From an uncultured Collinsella sp. (GTDB lineage: Bacteria; Actinomycetota; Coriobacteriia; Coriobacteriales; Coriobacteriaceae): a stretch of 37,059 nucleotides of DNA. The stretch lies in contig URUC01000008.1 in assembly GCA_900550965.1 (NCBI GenBank), forward strand, positions 1-37,059, read 5' to 3'. Below the pieces are notes generated by a model. The model was not told where the DNA came from and did no database searches. It was given only the letters and a program-made list of their open reading frames with translations. Below, piece by piece: positions 23,084 to 32,328 of the stretch. The position numbers and the translations under genes are program-made. Within the stretch, counting starts at the first letter, position 1. Each line of letters starts with the position of its first letter.

Positions 23084-23761
23084 ATGCTGTACGAGTTTTG
23101 TGCCGAGAACTTTGAGCGTGTGCCGGCGGCTATCGATGCCGGTGCAAGGCGTATCGAGCTGTGCGACAACCTTGCCGTCGGTGGTACCACGCCCTCGGCC
23201 GGCGTTATCAGCACTACGGTCAGCTATGCTCACGAGCATGACGCGCGAGTGATGTGCATGATTCGCCCGCGTGGCGGTGACTTTCACTACAACCAGGACG
23301 AGCTGCGCATGATGGAGATGGACTTGGGTCTTGCCGTGAGCGCCGGCGTTGACGGCCTGGTCTTTGGCTGCTGCAAGCCCTGTGCCGGCGGCTGGGCGCT
23401 CGACGAGCTCACCCTCGGCGCCCTCGTGATGGCTACGGGCTGCGCGACCGAGGAGTGCAAGCGCGGGGCCATCGATATCACCTTCCACATGGCCTTTGAC
23501 CAGCTCTCGCTCGAGGCTCAGCTCGATGCCATTGACGCACTCGCCGACTGCGGCATCACGCGCATCCTGACGCATGGTGGTGCTGCCGGAACGCCGATCG
23601 AGGACAACCTGGAGCACCTGTCGCGTCTTGTCGAGTATGCGGGCGACCGCCTGACCATTCTTCCCGGTGGCGGCATTTCCACGGCCAATCGCGATACCGT
23701 GGCGGCGGCACTGGGCGTCTCCGAACTCCATGGCACCAAGATCGTGCCGCTGGAGGTATAA
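23084..23761 (+). CDS. cutC: CutC-family protein
   Basis: A 225-aa TIM-barrel protein. Family segments seen are ARRIELCDNLAVGGTTPS near the N-terminus, VMCMIRPRGGDFHY, DGLVFGC, FHMAFD and ILTHGGAAGT ... LPGGGIS. CutC was named for copper homeostasis, though a direct copper role is doubted; enzymatic activity is unknown. ATG 23084 with TGGGGG upstream is chosen; the in-frame ATG at 23027 falls right at the preceding palindrome. The next gene begins three bases after its stop, suggesting a linked function. Confidence 0.9.
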   Translation: MLYEFCAENFERVPAAIDAGARRIELCDNLAVGGTTPSAGVISTTVSYAHEHDARVMCMIRPRGGDFHYNQDELRMMEMDLGLAVSAGVDGLVFGCCKPCAGGWALDELTLGALVMATGCATEECKRGAIDITFHMAFDQLSLEAQLDAIDALADCGITRILTHGGAAGTPIEDNLEHLSRLVEYAGDRLTILPGGGISTANRDTVAAALGVSELHGTKIVPLEV

Positions 23762-23764
23762 CCC

Positions 23765-24562
23765 GTGGCGCTGGTATTTGACGTTCAGCAGGCGAACGGT
23801 AAGCCCGACGACAACCGTCGTCCCGGCACCGCGTGCCCCTTTTGCGATACCGAGGAACTCGCCAATATCATCCGGCGCGACGGTGGCTGCATCTGGCTCG
23901 AGAATAAGTTTAAGACCTTGCGGGCCACTCGCCAGACCGTATTGATTGAGTCGTCCGACCACGACGCCGACCTGGTGACCTATGCGCCGGACGAGCTGCA
24001 TCATGTTATGCGGTTTGCCCTGGATTGCTGGCAGCGGATGATTGACTCCCGACAGTATCGCAGCGTTCTCATGTACAAGAACAAGGGCCCACTTTCGGGC
24101 GGCAGTCTGGTCCATCCGCACATGCAGATTGTGGGTTTGGAGCAGGAAGACGGCTATGCTTCGCTGGCTTCCGCCAATTTCGAAGGCATCAATGTCTGGC
24201 AACAGGGGAGAATCTCGGTCAATATCTCAGCCGAACCGATCATGGGGTTCTTTGAGATCAACGTTTCAGCCCCGCAGGGAATCGCCGCCAGCGATGACGC
24301 ACGAGACCAAGCCGAGGCGGATCTCTTTGCCGATGCGATCCAGGTAGCTCTGCGCTATATCCTAAACGAGCACCACGGTGGTCGCGCAGAGTCGTACAAC
24401 TTGTTCTTCTATCACCTGGGCGGTCGGACCATTGCCAAGGCGCTGCCGCGTTGGGTGGTTTCGCCCTACTTTGTCGGCTATCGTTTGGCCCAAGTCAATG
24501 CCGAGACGACGCTCGATATCGATGCTGAGCGTCTGCGTGCGCATCTGGAAACGCTCGTATAG
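23765..24562 (+). CDS. GalT/HIT-superfamily protein (DUF4931-like)
   Basis: A 265-aa protein with features of galactose-1-phosphate uridylyltransferases: a zinc-type C-P-F-C at residues 24-27 and the active-site H-P-H-M-Q at 117-121 (GalT uses H-P-H-x-Q, with the second His nucleotidylated). It lacks the full length of GalT (about 350 aa) and I recall short members as DUF4931. The start is GTG with GGAGG nine bases upstream at the end of cutC. No galK or galE is nearby, so classic Leloir function is doubtful; a nucleotidyltransferase or nucleotide hydrolase acting on another sugar phosphate is plausible. Confidence 0.75.
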   Translation: MALVFDVQQANGKPDDNRRPGTACPFCDTEELANIIRRDGGCIWLENKFKTLRATRQTVLIESSDHDADLVTYAPDELHHVMRFALDCWQRMIDSRQYRSVLMYKNKGPLSGGSLVHPHMQIVGLEQEDGYASLASANFEGINVWQQGRISVNISAEPIMGFFEINVSAPQGIAASDDARDQAEADLFADAIQVALRYILNEHHGGRAESYNLFFYHLGGRTIAKALPRWVVSPYFVGYRLAQVNAETTLDIDAERLRAHLETLV

Positions 24563-24592
24563 CAAGACTAACACCCGCGTAATGCGCACAGC

Positions 24593-25591
24593 CTAGCGCG
24601 CCATGGCGTCGCGGCCGGCTTCGACCCGCTTGCGCTGTTTGGTGCGCTCCTCGCAGGTTAGGCACTCAAAGAGATGCCCGATAATCGAGGCCAGCACCTG
24701 CTGAAACAGCGTGCCGCACATGACGGGGAACACGACCTCGCCCGGAAAGTACTGCGTGGCGATGACGGCACCCGAAGAGATGTTGCGCATGCCGCAGGTA
24801 AAGCACATGGTAGTCGTCTCGCTATATGGCAGATGCAGCGCACGTGCGACCAGAAAACCGACGACAAAGCCGCTGATGGCGAAGACCAAAATAAAGAGGG
24901 CGACTTCCAGGCGCACCGCGTTTATGTGCAGCACGTACTCGCTCATAGCGGTGGAGTTGGACGCGATGACGCCCATCATCATGAACTTGCAGGCGGGCGA
25001 GAGCACGGGAGAGAGTTTCTCGTGGCCCCAGCCGCGCGTGAGTTCATTGATGGCAATACCGAGCACAGCGGGGATGGCGATCATAAAGGCCATGTTCTGC
25101 ATCATGCTCGGCACGTCGATCGAGACGGTGGCGCCCAGCAGGAGCTTGAGCGTAAGCGGAATCGTCACAGGTGAGATGACCGAGGACGTCAGGATGATGG
25201 TGAGCGCGAGCGGGCCGTTGCCGCCGAACATGCTGATCCACATAAAAGCGGTGACGGCCACGGGCACGCTGTATTCGAGCACAATGCCGCAGACAAGGTT
25301 GGGGTTGGAGCCAAAGAAGAGTGACCCCATGGCATACGCCGCGATGGGAATAAGCACCGCCGAGACGAGCAGCGCCAAGACTAGGTGCAACGGACGGCGG
25401 AACACCTCGGTTACCTGGTGAAAGGTGTTGCTGAGCGCACCCTGAAACGTCATAAAGGCAAACAAGGTGGGAACGATGGGCTTGAGTACGCCAATCTGTT
25501 GGGGAAAGAGCACGCCGAGTGCCACGCAAATCGGAACGATGACCTGCATGTGCCCCGCGAGAAACTTGCCCAGTCCAACCCATTGCTTCAT
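24593..25591 (-). CDS. bile acid:sodium symporter (BASS) family transporter
   Basis: A 332-aa membrane protein with about nine or ten hydrophobic segments. Family-typical parts are LFAFMTFQGAL near residue 45, EYSVPVAVTAFMW, and the crossover region MCFTCGMRNISSGAVIATQYF close to the C-terminus (BASS proteins have E-x-G-x-x-N-x-x-L-A here). A basic tail ends the protein. BASS members carry bile acids, pantothenate or other organic anions with sodium; the substrate is not shown. Transcribed alone, convergent with the GalT-like gene (30 bases between ends) and divergent from recJ. Confidence 0.85.
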   Translation of the reverse strand: MKQWVGLGKFLAGHMQVIVPICVALGVLFPQQIGVLKPIVPTLFAFMTFQGALSNTFHQVTEVFRRPLHLVLALLVSAVLIPIAAYAMGSLFFGSNPNLVCGIVLEYSVPVAVTAFMWISMFGGNGPLALTIILTSSVISPVTIPLTLKLLLGATVSIDVPSMMQNMAFMIAIPAVLGIAINELTRGWGHEKLSPVLSPACKFMMMGVIASNSTAMSEYVLHINAVRLEVALFILVFAISGFVVGFLVARALHLPYSETTTMCFTCGMRNISSGAVIATQYFPGEVVFPVMCGTLFQQVLASIIGHLFECLTCEERTKQRKRVEAGRDAMAR

Positions 25592-25753
25592 ATGCGCTTG
25601 TGACTCCCTTTGCCCGTGAACCCGTTTTGAATGGATATGCTAGACGCTCGCATGCGTCCGTGCGTCAGAAACGCTCGAATATTTCGGGGCTATTACCGGC
25701 ATCGTTTACCGAAACCGCGGCGTGCTGCGGCGATTTGCGTCTGCTCTGCACGG

Positions 25754-25759
25754 TATAAT
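25754..25759 (+). promoter_or_regulatory. probable -10 box of the recJ transcript
   Basis: A perfect TATAAT sits about 110 bases upstream of recJ in the divergent intergenic region. The only TTG-type hexamer nearby (TTGCGT, 25735-25740) is 13 bases away, which is too close, so the -35 is unresolved. Confidence 0.45.
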
Positions 25760-25815
25760 AAATCCGTTCAACAGATCTGCCTGCCGAAGCGGGCATACAC
25801 AGAGGACTCATCGCT

Positions 25816-25881
25816 ATGAACCGTGAGAGGTATCGCGGCGACCTGCCCCTATCGGGGGTGGGCGCCTATGTCATCGCTTAA
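25816..25881 (+). CDS. possible 21-aa leader ORF overlapping the recJ start
   Basis: ATG at 25816, preceded by AGAGGA, opens a 21-codon frame ending TAA at 25881. It overlaps the recJ start codon (25868) by 14 bases in a different frame. It might couple translation to recJ or be chance. Confidence 0.3.
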   Translation: MNRERYRGDLPLSGVGAYVIA

Positions 25882-28800
25882 GACGACGCATCGCTGGGCG
25901 GTCGCTCAGCAAAACCCCGAGCTCGAAAAGGAGCTTTCGGCTGGCCTGGGCATTCCCGGGCTGGTGGCGCGTATTATGGTCGCGCACGGCATTACATCCA
26001 TCGAAGAAGGTCAGCTGTTTTTGACGCCTTCGCTCGATCGCGACTGGGCCGAGCCACTCATTATCCCGGGCATGTCGGTCGTTGCCGACCGCGTCGAGCG
26101 TGCTATTTGCAACCACGAGCACATTGCGGTCTTTGGCGATTTTGACGTTGACGGTATTACGTCGACCTGCCTGTTGACCGAGGCACTACGCACGTTTGGC
26201 GCCGATGTCACGCCGTTTATTCCGCATCGCTTTGACGAGGGCTACGGTCTTTCGCGCGCGGCGCTCGACCGCGTTAACGAGCTCGCTCGCCCCCAGCTGA
26301 TCGTGACCGTCGATAACGGCATTGCCGCCAAGGAAGAGGTTTCCTATCTGGAGAGCCTGGGGATCGATTTGGTGGTCACGGACCATCACGAGCCCTCCGA
26401 TCAGGTGCCGCAGGGTGTGCCCCTTACCGACCCCAAGCTCGAGGACGAGGGCCCCTCGCGCGAGCTTGCCGGTGCTGGTGTGGCGCTCAAGCTGGTGCAA
26501 GTCCTGGGTGAGCGTTTGGGCAAGCCGTCGTATTGGCGTTCGCTGATCGAGGTCGCGGCGCTGGGCACCGTGTCCGACATGATGCCGCTCACGCCCGAGA
26601 ATCGCGCACTGGTCGCCGAGGGCATCCAACAGATGCGCGTGACGGCCCGTCCCGGCTATATCGCGCTTGCCGCACTTGCCAAGGCCGACCTTTCTACCAT
26701 TACGGCCGACGGCCTGTCGTTTTCGCTCATCCCTCGTCTGAATGCTGCCGGCCGCATGGCTGATCCCAAGCTGGCGCTCGACCTGCTGCTTGCCCGCGAT
26801 CCTATCGAGGCAAGTGCACTGGCAGCCGAGCTCGAGGAAATCAACCGTCAGCGCCGCGAGATCGAGGCGGAGCTCACACGCGACGCCATGGCAAAGGTCG
26901 AGGAGACCTATGACGGCGGTCGCGCAATCGTCGTGGGTGGCGAGGGCTGGCACGAGGGCGTCAAGGGTATCGTAGCGAGCCGCCTGACCAACCGTTATCA
27001 CGTGCCGGCGCTGCTCTTCTCGATTGAGGACGGCGTTGCGCGCGGATCGGGTCGCTCGGTGGGCAAGGTCAACCTGTTCGACGCCGTCGAGCGTTGTTCC
27101 GACCTGCTGATTCGTCGCGGCGGACATGCCGGTGCGGTGGGTGTGACCATCGAGGCATCCAAGCTCGATGAGTTCCGCCGCCGCCTTTCCGCCGTGCTAT
27201 CGGAGCTTCCCGCCGAGGACTTTGAAGACACCGACGAGGTCGCCGCCACCGTCGACCTTTCCGAGCTGAATATCGAGACCATCGAGCAGATCTCCCGTCT
27301 TGAGCCGTTTGGCCAGGGCAACAAGGTGCCGCTGCTGGCTGCCGAGGGCGTGACGATGTGCGACCGCGCCGTGGTGGGCAAAACCGGCGAGCACATGCGC
27401 TTTGTGGCGACCGATGGCGCCGCGAGTGTGCCGGCCATTATGTTCCGCGTGCCGCAAATCGATAAGCTCATCAACTGCGATAGCGCTGTCGACTTGGTGT
27501 TCGAGGCCGTTGCCGAGCATTGGCAGGGGCGTGTGAAGCCCAAGCTCATGATCAAGGATGTTCTGGTCCGCGATACCACGCTGCCCAGCGTCGACGATCC
27601 GGCATGCGAGCTTCGTCGTGGCGTGCAGCCGGCGGATTCCGGCCTGCGCCTGGAGTCGCGTAAGCGCGAGACGCTCGCCCAGCTTTCCTATACCGAGCTC
27701 ACGCGCTCGCTTATCCATAGCTTTATCGGATCGAACCAGCCGCACCGCGCGCAGGTTGAGGCGCTCGATGCCTTGGCCGACCACCAGAGCGTCTTGGCCG
27801 TTATGGGAACGGGCCGCGGCAAGTCTCTCATCTTCCATGTACATGCTGCGCGCGAGGCTGTCCTTCGCGGACGTGCGAGCATCTTTGTCTATCCGCTGCG
27901 TGCGCTTGTTGCCGACCAGGCCTATCACCTCTCGTCGACGATGGCAGCGCTTGGCATTGGCGTTGGCGTGCTGACCGGCGAGACCGTGGAGGCCGCACGC
28001 GATGATGTGTTCGCCGGCCTAGCTTCGGGCCGCACCGGTATCGTGCTCACGACGCCCGAGTTCCTATCTATCCACCGTGACCGCTTCGCGCGTTCGGGCC
28101 GCATCGGCTTTGTCGTTATCGATGAGGCGCACCACGCCGGCCTTGCCAAGGGCGGCGACCGCAGCGCCTATCTCGACATGCCCGATATCCTCAAAGCCCT
28201 GGGCGACCCGGTTGTTATGGCTGCGACGGCCACCGCGACGGCTCCGGTCGTGGCCGAGCTTGCCCGCATGCTGCCGATTACTCGCACGGTGGTCGACGAG
28301 ACGGTGCGCGAGAACCTGCAGCTCGAGGACGACCGCGACCTTGCGAGCCGCGAGAACCGTTTGGTGTCGATCGTGGCGACGGGGGAGAAGACCGTCATTT
28401 ACGTCAATTCGCGCGACCAGTCCGTGGCGCTCGCCAAGACGTTGCGCAAGCGTGTGCCCGATTGCGCAACCCATATCGCGTTCTATAACGCGGGGCTTGC
28501 GCGCTCCGATCGCCGCCGCGTGGAGGAAGCATTCCGAGACGGAAGCCTCAGCTGCATCGTTTCGACCTCCGCCTTTGGCGAGGGTGTCAATCTGCCCGAT
28601 ATCCGCCATGTCGTGCTGTACCACATGCCGTTTGGCGCCATTGAGTTCAACCAGATGAGCGGGCGTGCCGGTCGTGACGGACAGCCCGCCGTGATCCACC
28701 TGCTCTATTCGTCGCGCGATGCCCGCATCAACGAGCGCCTGCTCGACTGCTACGCACCCGAGCGCGACGAACTCGTCACACTCTATCGTGCGCTGCAGAC

Positions 28801-29155
28801 CATGTGGCGCTCCAACCGCGGTAAGACCGGGGATGATTCATTCTGCGCAAGCGATATCGACATCGCGCAGATGTGCCTTGCCATCGATGCTCGCACGCCG
28901 GTCGACGAGCGTTCGGTGGAAAGCGGCCTGGGAATCTTCGAAGAGCTTGGTTTCTGTCGAGTTTCGGGGTTTGACGACACCCGTCGCATTGCGATGGCCG
29001 AAAACCCCGGCCGCGTGCAATTGAGCAGGTCAATTCGCTATTTGGAGGGCTTGCGCTCGCGCATGGAGTTCTCGGCTTTCCGGAGTTGGGCGCTCGATTC
29101 GTGCGCTTCTGATATGCTAGCCAAAGTTAACCGCCCGATCGTACCGCGGGCCTAG
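25868..29155 (+). CDS. recJ: RecJ exonuclease fused to RecQ-like DEAD/DEAH helicase
   Basis: A 1095-aa two-enzyme fusion. The N-terminal half is RecJ, a single-strand 5'-3' exonuclease: DFDVDG at 91-96, TVDNG, the DHH motif VTDHHEP, GTVSDMMPL, and the DHHA1 part with RGGHAGAVGV; an OB-like segment follows to about residue 570. The C-terminal half, from about 610, is a superfamily 2 helicase: Walker A GTGRGKS near 650, VIDEAHHA near 750, TATAT motif III, and QMSGRAGRDG motif VI near 930. ATG 25868 with GGGGGTGGG upstream is preferred over an in-frame GTG at 25823. All catalytic motifs are intact. A role in recombination repair and fork processing follows from the parts. rel follows 15 bases downstream. 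Confidence 0.9.
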   Translation: MSSLKTTHRWAVAQQNPELEKELSAGLGIPGLVARIMVAHGITSIEEGQLFLTPSLDRDWAEPLIIPGMSVVADRVERAICNHEHIAVFGDFDVDGITSTCLLTEALRTFGADVTPFIPHRFDEGYGLSRAALDRVNELARPQLIVTVDNGIAAKEEVSYLESLGIDLVVTDHHEPSDQVPQGVPLTDPKLEDEGPSRELAGAGVALKLVQVLGERLGKPSYWRSLIEVAALGTVSDMMPLTPENRALVAEGIQQMRVTARPGYIALAALAKADLSTITADGLSFSLIPRLNAAGRMADPKLALDLLLARDPIEASALAAELEEINRQRREIEAELTRDAMAKVEETYDGGRAIVVGGEGWHEGVKGIVASRLTNRYHVPALLFSIEDGVARGSGRSVGKVNLFDAVERCSDLLIRRGGHAGAVGVTIEASKLDEFRRRLSAVLSELPAEDFEDTDEVAATVDLSELNIETIEQISRLEPFGQGNKVPLLAAEGVTMCDRAVVGKTGEHMRFVATDGAASVPAIMFRVPQIDKLINCDSAVDLVFEAVAEHWQGRVKPKLMIKDVLVRDTTLPSVDDPACELRRGVQPADSGLRLESRKRETLAQLSYTELTRSLIHSFIGSNQPHRAQVEALDALADHQSVLAVMGTGRGKSLIFHVHAAREAVLRGRASIFVYPLRALVADQAYHLSSTMAALGIGVGVLTGETVEAARDDVFAGLASGRTGIVLTTPEFLSIHRDRFARSGRIGFVVIDEAHHAGLAKGGDRSAYLDMPDILKALGDPVVMAATATATAPVVAELARMLPITRTVVDETVRENLQLEDDRDLASRENRLVSIVATGEKTVIYVNSRDQSVALAKTLRKRVPDCATHIAFYNAGLARSDRRRVEEAFRDGSLSCIVSTSAFGEGVNLPDIRHVVLYHMPFGAIEFNQMSGRAGRDGQPAVIHLLYSSRDARINERLLDCYAPERDELVTLYRALQTMWRSNRGKTGDDSFCASDIDIAQMCLAIDARTPVDERSVESGLGIFEELGFCRVSGFDDTRRIAMAENPGRVQLSRSIRYLEGLRSRMEFSAFRSWALDSCASDMLAKVNRPIVPRA

Positions 29156-29170
29156 GGGAAGGGGACCTCG

Positions 29171-31531
29171 ATGGATGCCGCAGCCCGTACCGCCCATGAT
29201 TCCACCCTCCAGCCGTTCTCGGAGATGGAGCACTATAAGCATGCCGATGAGCTGCCGCCCGAGATTATGGCGGACAGCTACGACAAGCTGGAGCGCCTGT
29301 GCCTCAAATATATGAATGAGGACGACTTTTCTAAGGTTGAGCAGGCCTACTGCTTTGCCGCCGAGAAGCACTGCAACCAAAAGCGCCGCTCGGGCGAGAT
29401 GTACATTAACCATCCTGTCGAGGTTGCCATCATTTTGGCCGATCTCAAGATGGACTGCGATGTGGTGTGTGCCGCGCTGCTGCACGATACCGTCGAGGAT
29501 ACCGAGACCTCGCTCACCGATGTTTCCGGCCTGTTTGGCGATACGGTGGCCGAGCTCGTCGATGGCGTGACCAAGCTCACCAACATCGAAGTCGACAGCA
29601 TGGACGAGAAGCAGGCGCTCACGCTGCGCAAGATGTTCCTCGCCATGTCCAAGGACATCCGCGTCATCATCGTTAAACTTGCCGACCGTCTGCACAACAT
29701 GCGAACGCTGGCAGCCCTGCGCGAGGACCGTCGCCTGTTTAAGGCTCGCGAGACCATGGACGTGTACGCGCCCTTGGCCGACCGCCTGGGCATGAGCTCT
29801 ATTAAGTGGGAGCTCGAGGACCTGTCCTTCTTCTACCTGGAGCCCGATGCCTACCAGCGCATCGCGCGTATGGTAGCTGAGTCGCGCGAGGTCCGCGAAC
29901 GCTACCTTGCCGAGACCATCAAGACGCTCACCGACGAGCTCAACCGCATTGGTCTGGAGGACTTCCAGATCAACGGCCGCTCCAAGCACTATTGGTCCAT
30001 CTACCAAAAGATGAAGCGCAAGGGCAAGGAGTTCTCCGAGATCTACGACCTGGTGGCGCTGCGCGTTATTACCCATTCGGTGCGCGATTGCTACTCCACG
30101 CTCGGTGCGGTGCATACGCTGTGGCACCCCATGCCTGGTCGCTTTAAAGACTATATCGCCATGCCTAAGGTCAATAACTACCAGTCGCTCCACACGACGG
30201 TCATCGGCCCTACGGCTCGTCCGCTCGAGATTCAGATTCGAACCTACGAGATGCATGAGCAGGCCGAGTACGGCATTGCCGCCCACTGGCTATATAAGAA
30301 GTCGGGCGGATCGTCTGCTTCCAAGACCAATGACGCTCAACGTTTGGACGACCAGATCAACTGGCTCAAGCATTCGCTCGATTGGGCGGCTTCCGACGAG
30401 ATCACCGATGCCAAGGAATACCTGCACTCGCTGAAGGTCGATCTGTTCGATCAGGAGATCTTTGTCTTCACGCCCAAAGGCGAGGTCATGGCGCTTCGTG
30501 CCGGCTCCACGCCGCTCGACTTTGCCTATGCCGTTCACACCGAGGTGGGAAACCACTGCGTCGGCGCCAAAATCAACGGTGCGGTGGCTCCGCTCACGCA
30601 CGAGATCAAGACGGGCGACCGCGTTGAAATCCTGACTAACAAGAGTTCCAAGCCGTCGCGCGATTGGCTCAAGATCGTTAAGACACCTTCCGCCAAGTCA
30701 AAGATCCGCCGCTATTTTGCCGCCGCGACCAAGGACGACGACGCTGCCGCCGGTCGCGATATGCTGGCCAAGGACCTGCGTAAGCGTGGCTATGGCATTT
30801 CTACGCCGCGTTCGACGCGTGCACTCAACGCCGTGGCGGAGCAGTTTAACTTCAAGCAGCTCGAGGACCTGTTTGCCGCCGTCGGCGCCGGCAAGGTTGC
30901 CCCGCGCGCTGTGGGCAATAAGGTCGAGCAAATCTTGGACCCCAAGCCCGAGGAACAGCTCACCAAGGCCGAGGCTATCGCCGAGGTCGTGAAGCAGCCC
31001 GCTCGCGGCTCCAACCGCAAGCCGCAAAAGCACGGCAAGAGCGCCAGTAACGGCATTATCGTCAAGGGCGAGAGCAACAGCGGCCTGCTGGTCCGTCTGG
31101 CTCATTGCTGCAACCCCGTGACGGGCGACGACATCGTCGGCTTCATCACGCGCGGTCGCGGCGTTTCGGTGCATCGCGCCAACTGCCCTAACGTCAAGGG
31201 TCTCATGGAACATCCCGAGCGCATGATCGATGTGGAGTGGGACGGCGCTGCCGACACCCTCTTCCAGGTCGAGATCGTGGTCGAGTGCCTGGACCGCATG
31301 GGCCTGCTCAAGGACGTCACCATTGCCATTGGCGATGCGGGCGGCAATATCCTTTCTGCCGCTACGTCGACCAACCGCGAGGGTATTGCAACCCTGCGCT
31401 TTATGGTCGAGATCTCGGACGCGAGTGGTCTGGATCCGCTGCTGGCCTCTATCAGCAGCGTTGACTCGGTCTACGACGCGCGCCGCCTGATGCCCGGCGA
31501 GGGTGGAGCCCAGCTTAAGCGCCGCGTTTAG
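29171..31531 (+). CDS. rel: bifunctional (p)ppGpp synthetase/hydrolase (Rel/SpoT)
   Basis: A 786-aa RSH-family enzyme controlling the stringent response. Domains in order: an HD hydrolase (HPVEVAIILADL, then LLHDTVEDT near residue 104), a RelA/SpoT synthetase (YQKMKRKGKEFSEIYDLVALRV, then YQSLHTTVIGP), a TGS domain (VFTPKGEVMALRAGSTPLDFA), a Cys-containing linker (LAHCCNPVTGDDIVGFITRGRGVSVHR) and a C-terminal ACT domain. The intact HD motif and basic synthetase motif indicate both activities. The ribosome binding site is GGGGAAGGGG. It lies close behind recJ, as rel often lies near DNA-processing genes. Confidence 0.97.
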   Translation: MDAAARTAHDSTLQPFSEMEHYKHADELPPEIMADSYDKLERLCLKYMNEDDFSKVEQAYCFAAEKHCNQKRRSGEMYINHPVEVAIILADLKMDCDVVCAALLHDTVEDTETSLTDVSGLFGDTVAELVDGVTKLTNIEVDSMDEKQALTLRKMFLAMSKDIRVIIVKLADRLHNMRTLAALREDRRLFKARETMDVYAPLADRLGMSSIKWELEDLSFFYLEPDAYQRIARMVAESREVRERYLAETIKTLTDELNRIGLEDFQINGRSKHYWSIYQKMKRKGKEFSEIYDLVALRVITHSVRDCYSTLGAVHTLWHPMPGRFKDYIAMPKVNNYQSLHTTVIGPTARPLEIQIRTYEMHEQAEYGIAAHWLYKKSGGSSASKTNDAQRLDDQINWLKHSLDWAASDEITDAKEYLHSLKVDLFDQEIFVFTPKGEVMALRAGSTPLDFAYAVHTEVGNHCVGAKINGAVAPLTHEIKTGDRVEILTNKSSKPSRDWLKIVKTPSAKSKIRRYFAAATKDDDAAAGRDMLAKDLRKRGYGISTPRSTRALNAVAEQFNFKQLEDLFAAVGAGKVAPRAVGNKVEQILDPKPEEQLTKAEAIAEVVKQPARGSNRKPQKHGKSASNGIIVKGESNSGLLVRLAHCCNPVTGDDIVGFITRGRGVSVHRANCPNVKGLMEHPERMIDVEWDGAADTLFQVEIVVECLDRMGLLKDVTIAIGDAGGNILSAATSTNREGIATLRFMVEISDASGLDPLLASISSVDSVYDARRLMPGEGGAQLKRRV

Positions 31532-31568
31532 TCGCGACGAACGTGCCACATTATCGATATTCGCTATG

Positions 31569-31594
31569 CTCGAGGCATCGTTTGATGCCTCGAG
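31569..31594 (+). terminator. perfect hairpin between rel and MBL gene
   Basis: CTCGAGGCATC and GATGCCTCGAG form an 11-bp perfect stem with a 4-base loop, followed by TTCTATAG. The T run is poor, so it is either a weak rel terminator or a 5' stem on the MBL mRNA. The hairpin ahead of the his operon is likewise followed by TTCTAT. Confidence 0.5.
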
Positions 31595-31615
31595 TTCTAT
31601 AGAGAGGAGAAGGAC

Positions 31616-32299
31616 ATGAGTGCTGTGTCCTTGGATTTAACTCCCAAGGGATCGGTCGAGATCGAGACGCTCGTAAACGGTCCCATTCAGACCAATAGCT
31701 ATGCTGTCATTTCGGACAATGAGTGCGTGATTATCGACCCCGCATGGGAAGGCGAGCGCTTGGTGGAGCATATTCGAGCCGAACACCCCGATGTGCAGGT
31801 GCTCGGCGCCGTTTGCACGCACGGTCACGCCGACCATGTTGGCGGTGTCGCTGGAGTTCGGGCCGCCGTTGGCGCCGACGTCCTGTACGAGCTGTGTGGC
31901 AAGGACGCAGCAGTGCCGCATGCGAATATCGAGGAGCAGCGCGCCATGTGGGGTATCGAGACGCCCGATCCGGGTGAGCCGACGCGCCTGCTCGCCGAGG
32001 GCGATGCTATCGAGGTGGGCGATATCTGCCTGCAGGTGATCGAGACGCCCGGGCATACGCCGGGCGGTATCGTCCTGTTCGCCGCGACCGAGCAGGGGAA
32101 CATTGCCTTTGTGGGCGACACACTATTCCCGGGCAGCCACGGCCGCACCGATCTTGCCGGTGGCGACGAGGCAGCGATTCTGCGCTCGCTCTCCAAGCTC
32201 GCCCGGCTTCTCCCACCCGATACCGTTTGCCTAACCGGCCATGGCGATTCGACCACCATGGCACGCGAGCTCATGCAGAACCCTTTCATGCAGATGTAG
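31616..32299 (+). CDS. MBL-fold metallo-hydrolase (glyoxalase II-like)
   Basis: A 227-aa metallo-beta-lactamase-fold hydrolase. The dizinc motif THGHADHVGG sits at 68-77, followed by ETPGHTPGGIV, VGDTLFPGSHGRTDL and LTGHGDSTTM, the ligand pattern of hydroxyacylglutathione-hydrolase-like proteins. No glutathione-specific C-terminal domain is present, so the thioester substrate is open. GAGAGGAGAAGG precedes the ATG. It lies directly after rel, a common position in Actinobacteria. Confidence 0.92.
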   Translation: MSAVSLDLTPKGSVEIETLVNGPIQTNSYAVISDNECVIIDPAWEGERLVEHIRAEHPDVQVLGAVCTHGHADHVGGVAGVRAAVGADVLYELCGKDAAVPHANIEEQRAMWGIETPDPGEPTRLLAEGDAIEVGDICLQVIETPGHTPGGIVLFAATEQGNIAFVGDTLFPGSHGRTDLAGGDEAAILRSLSKLARLLPPDTVCLTGHGDSTTMARELMQNPFMQM

Positions 32300-32328
32300 C
32301 TTAATGGTCGGCTTTGAAGCACGAGAAG

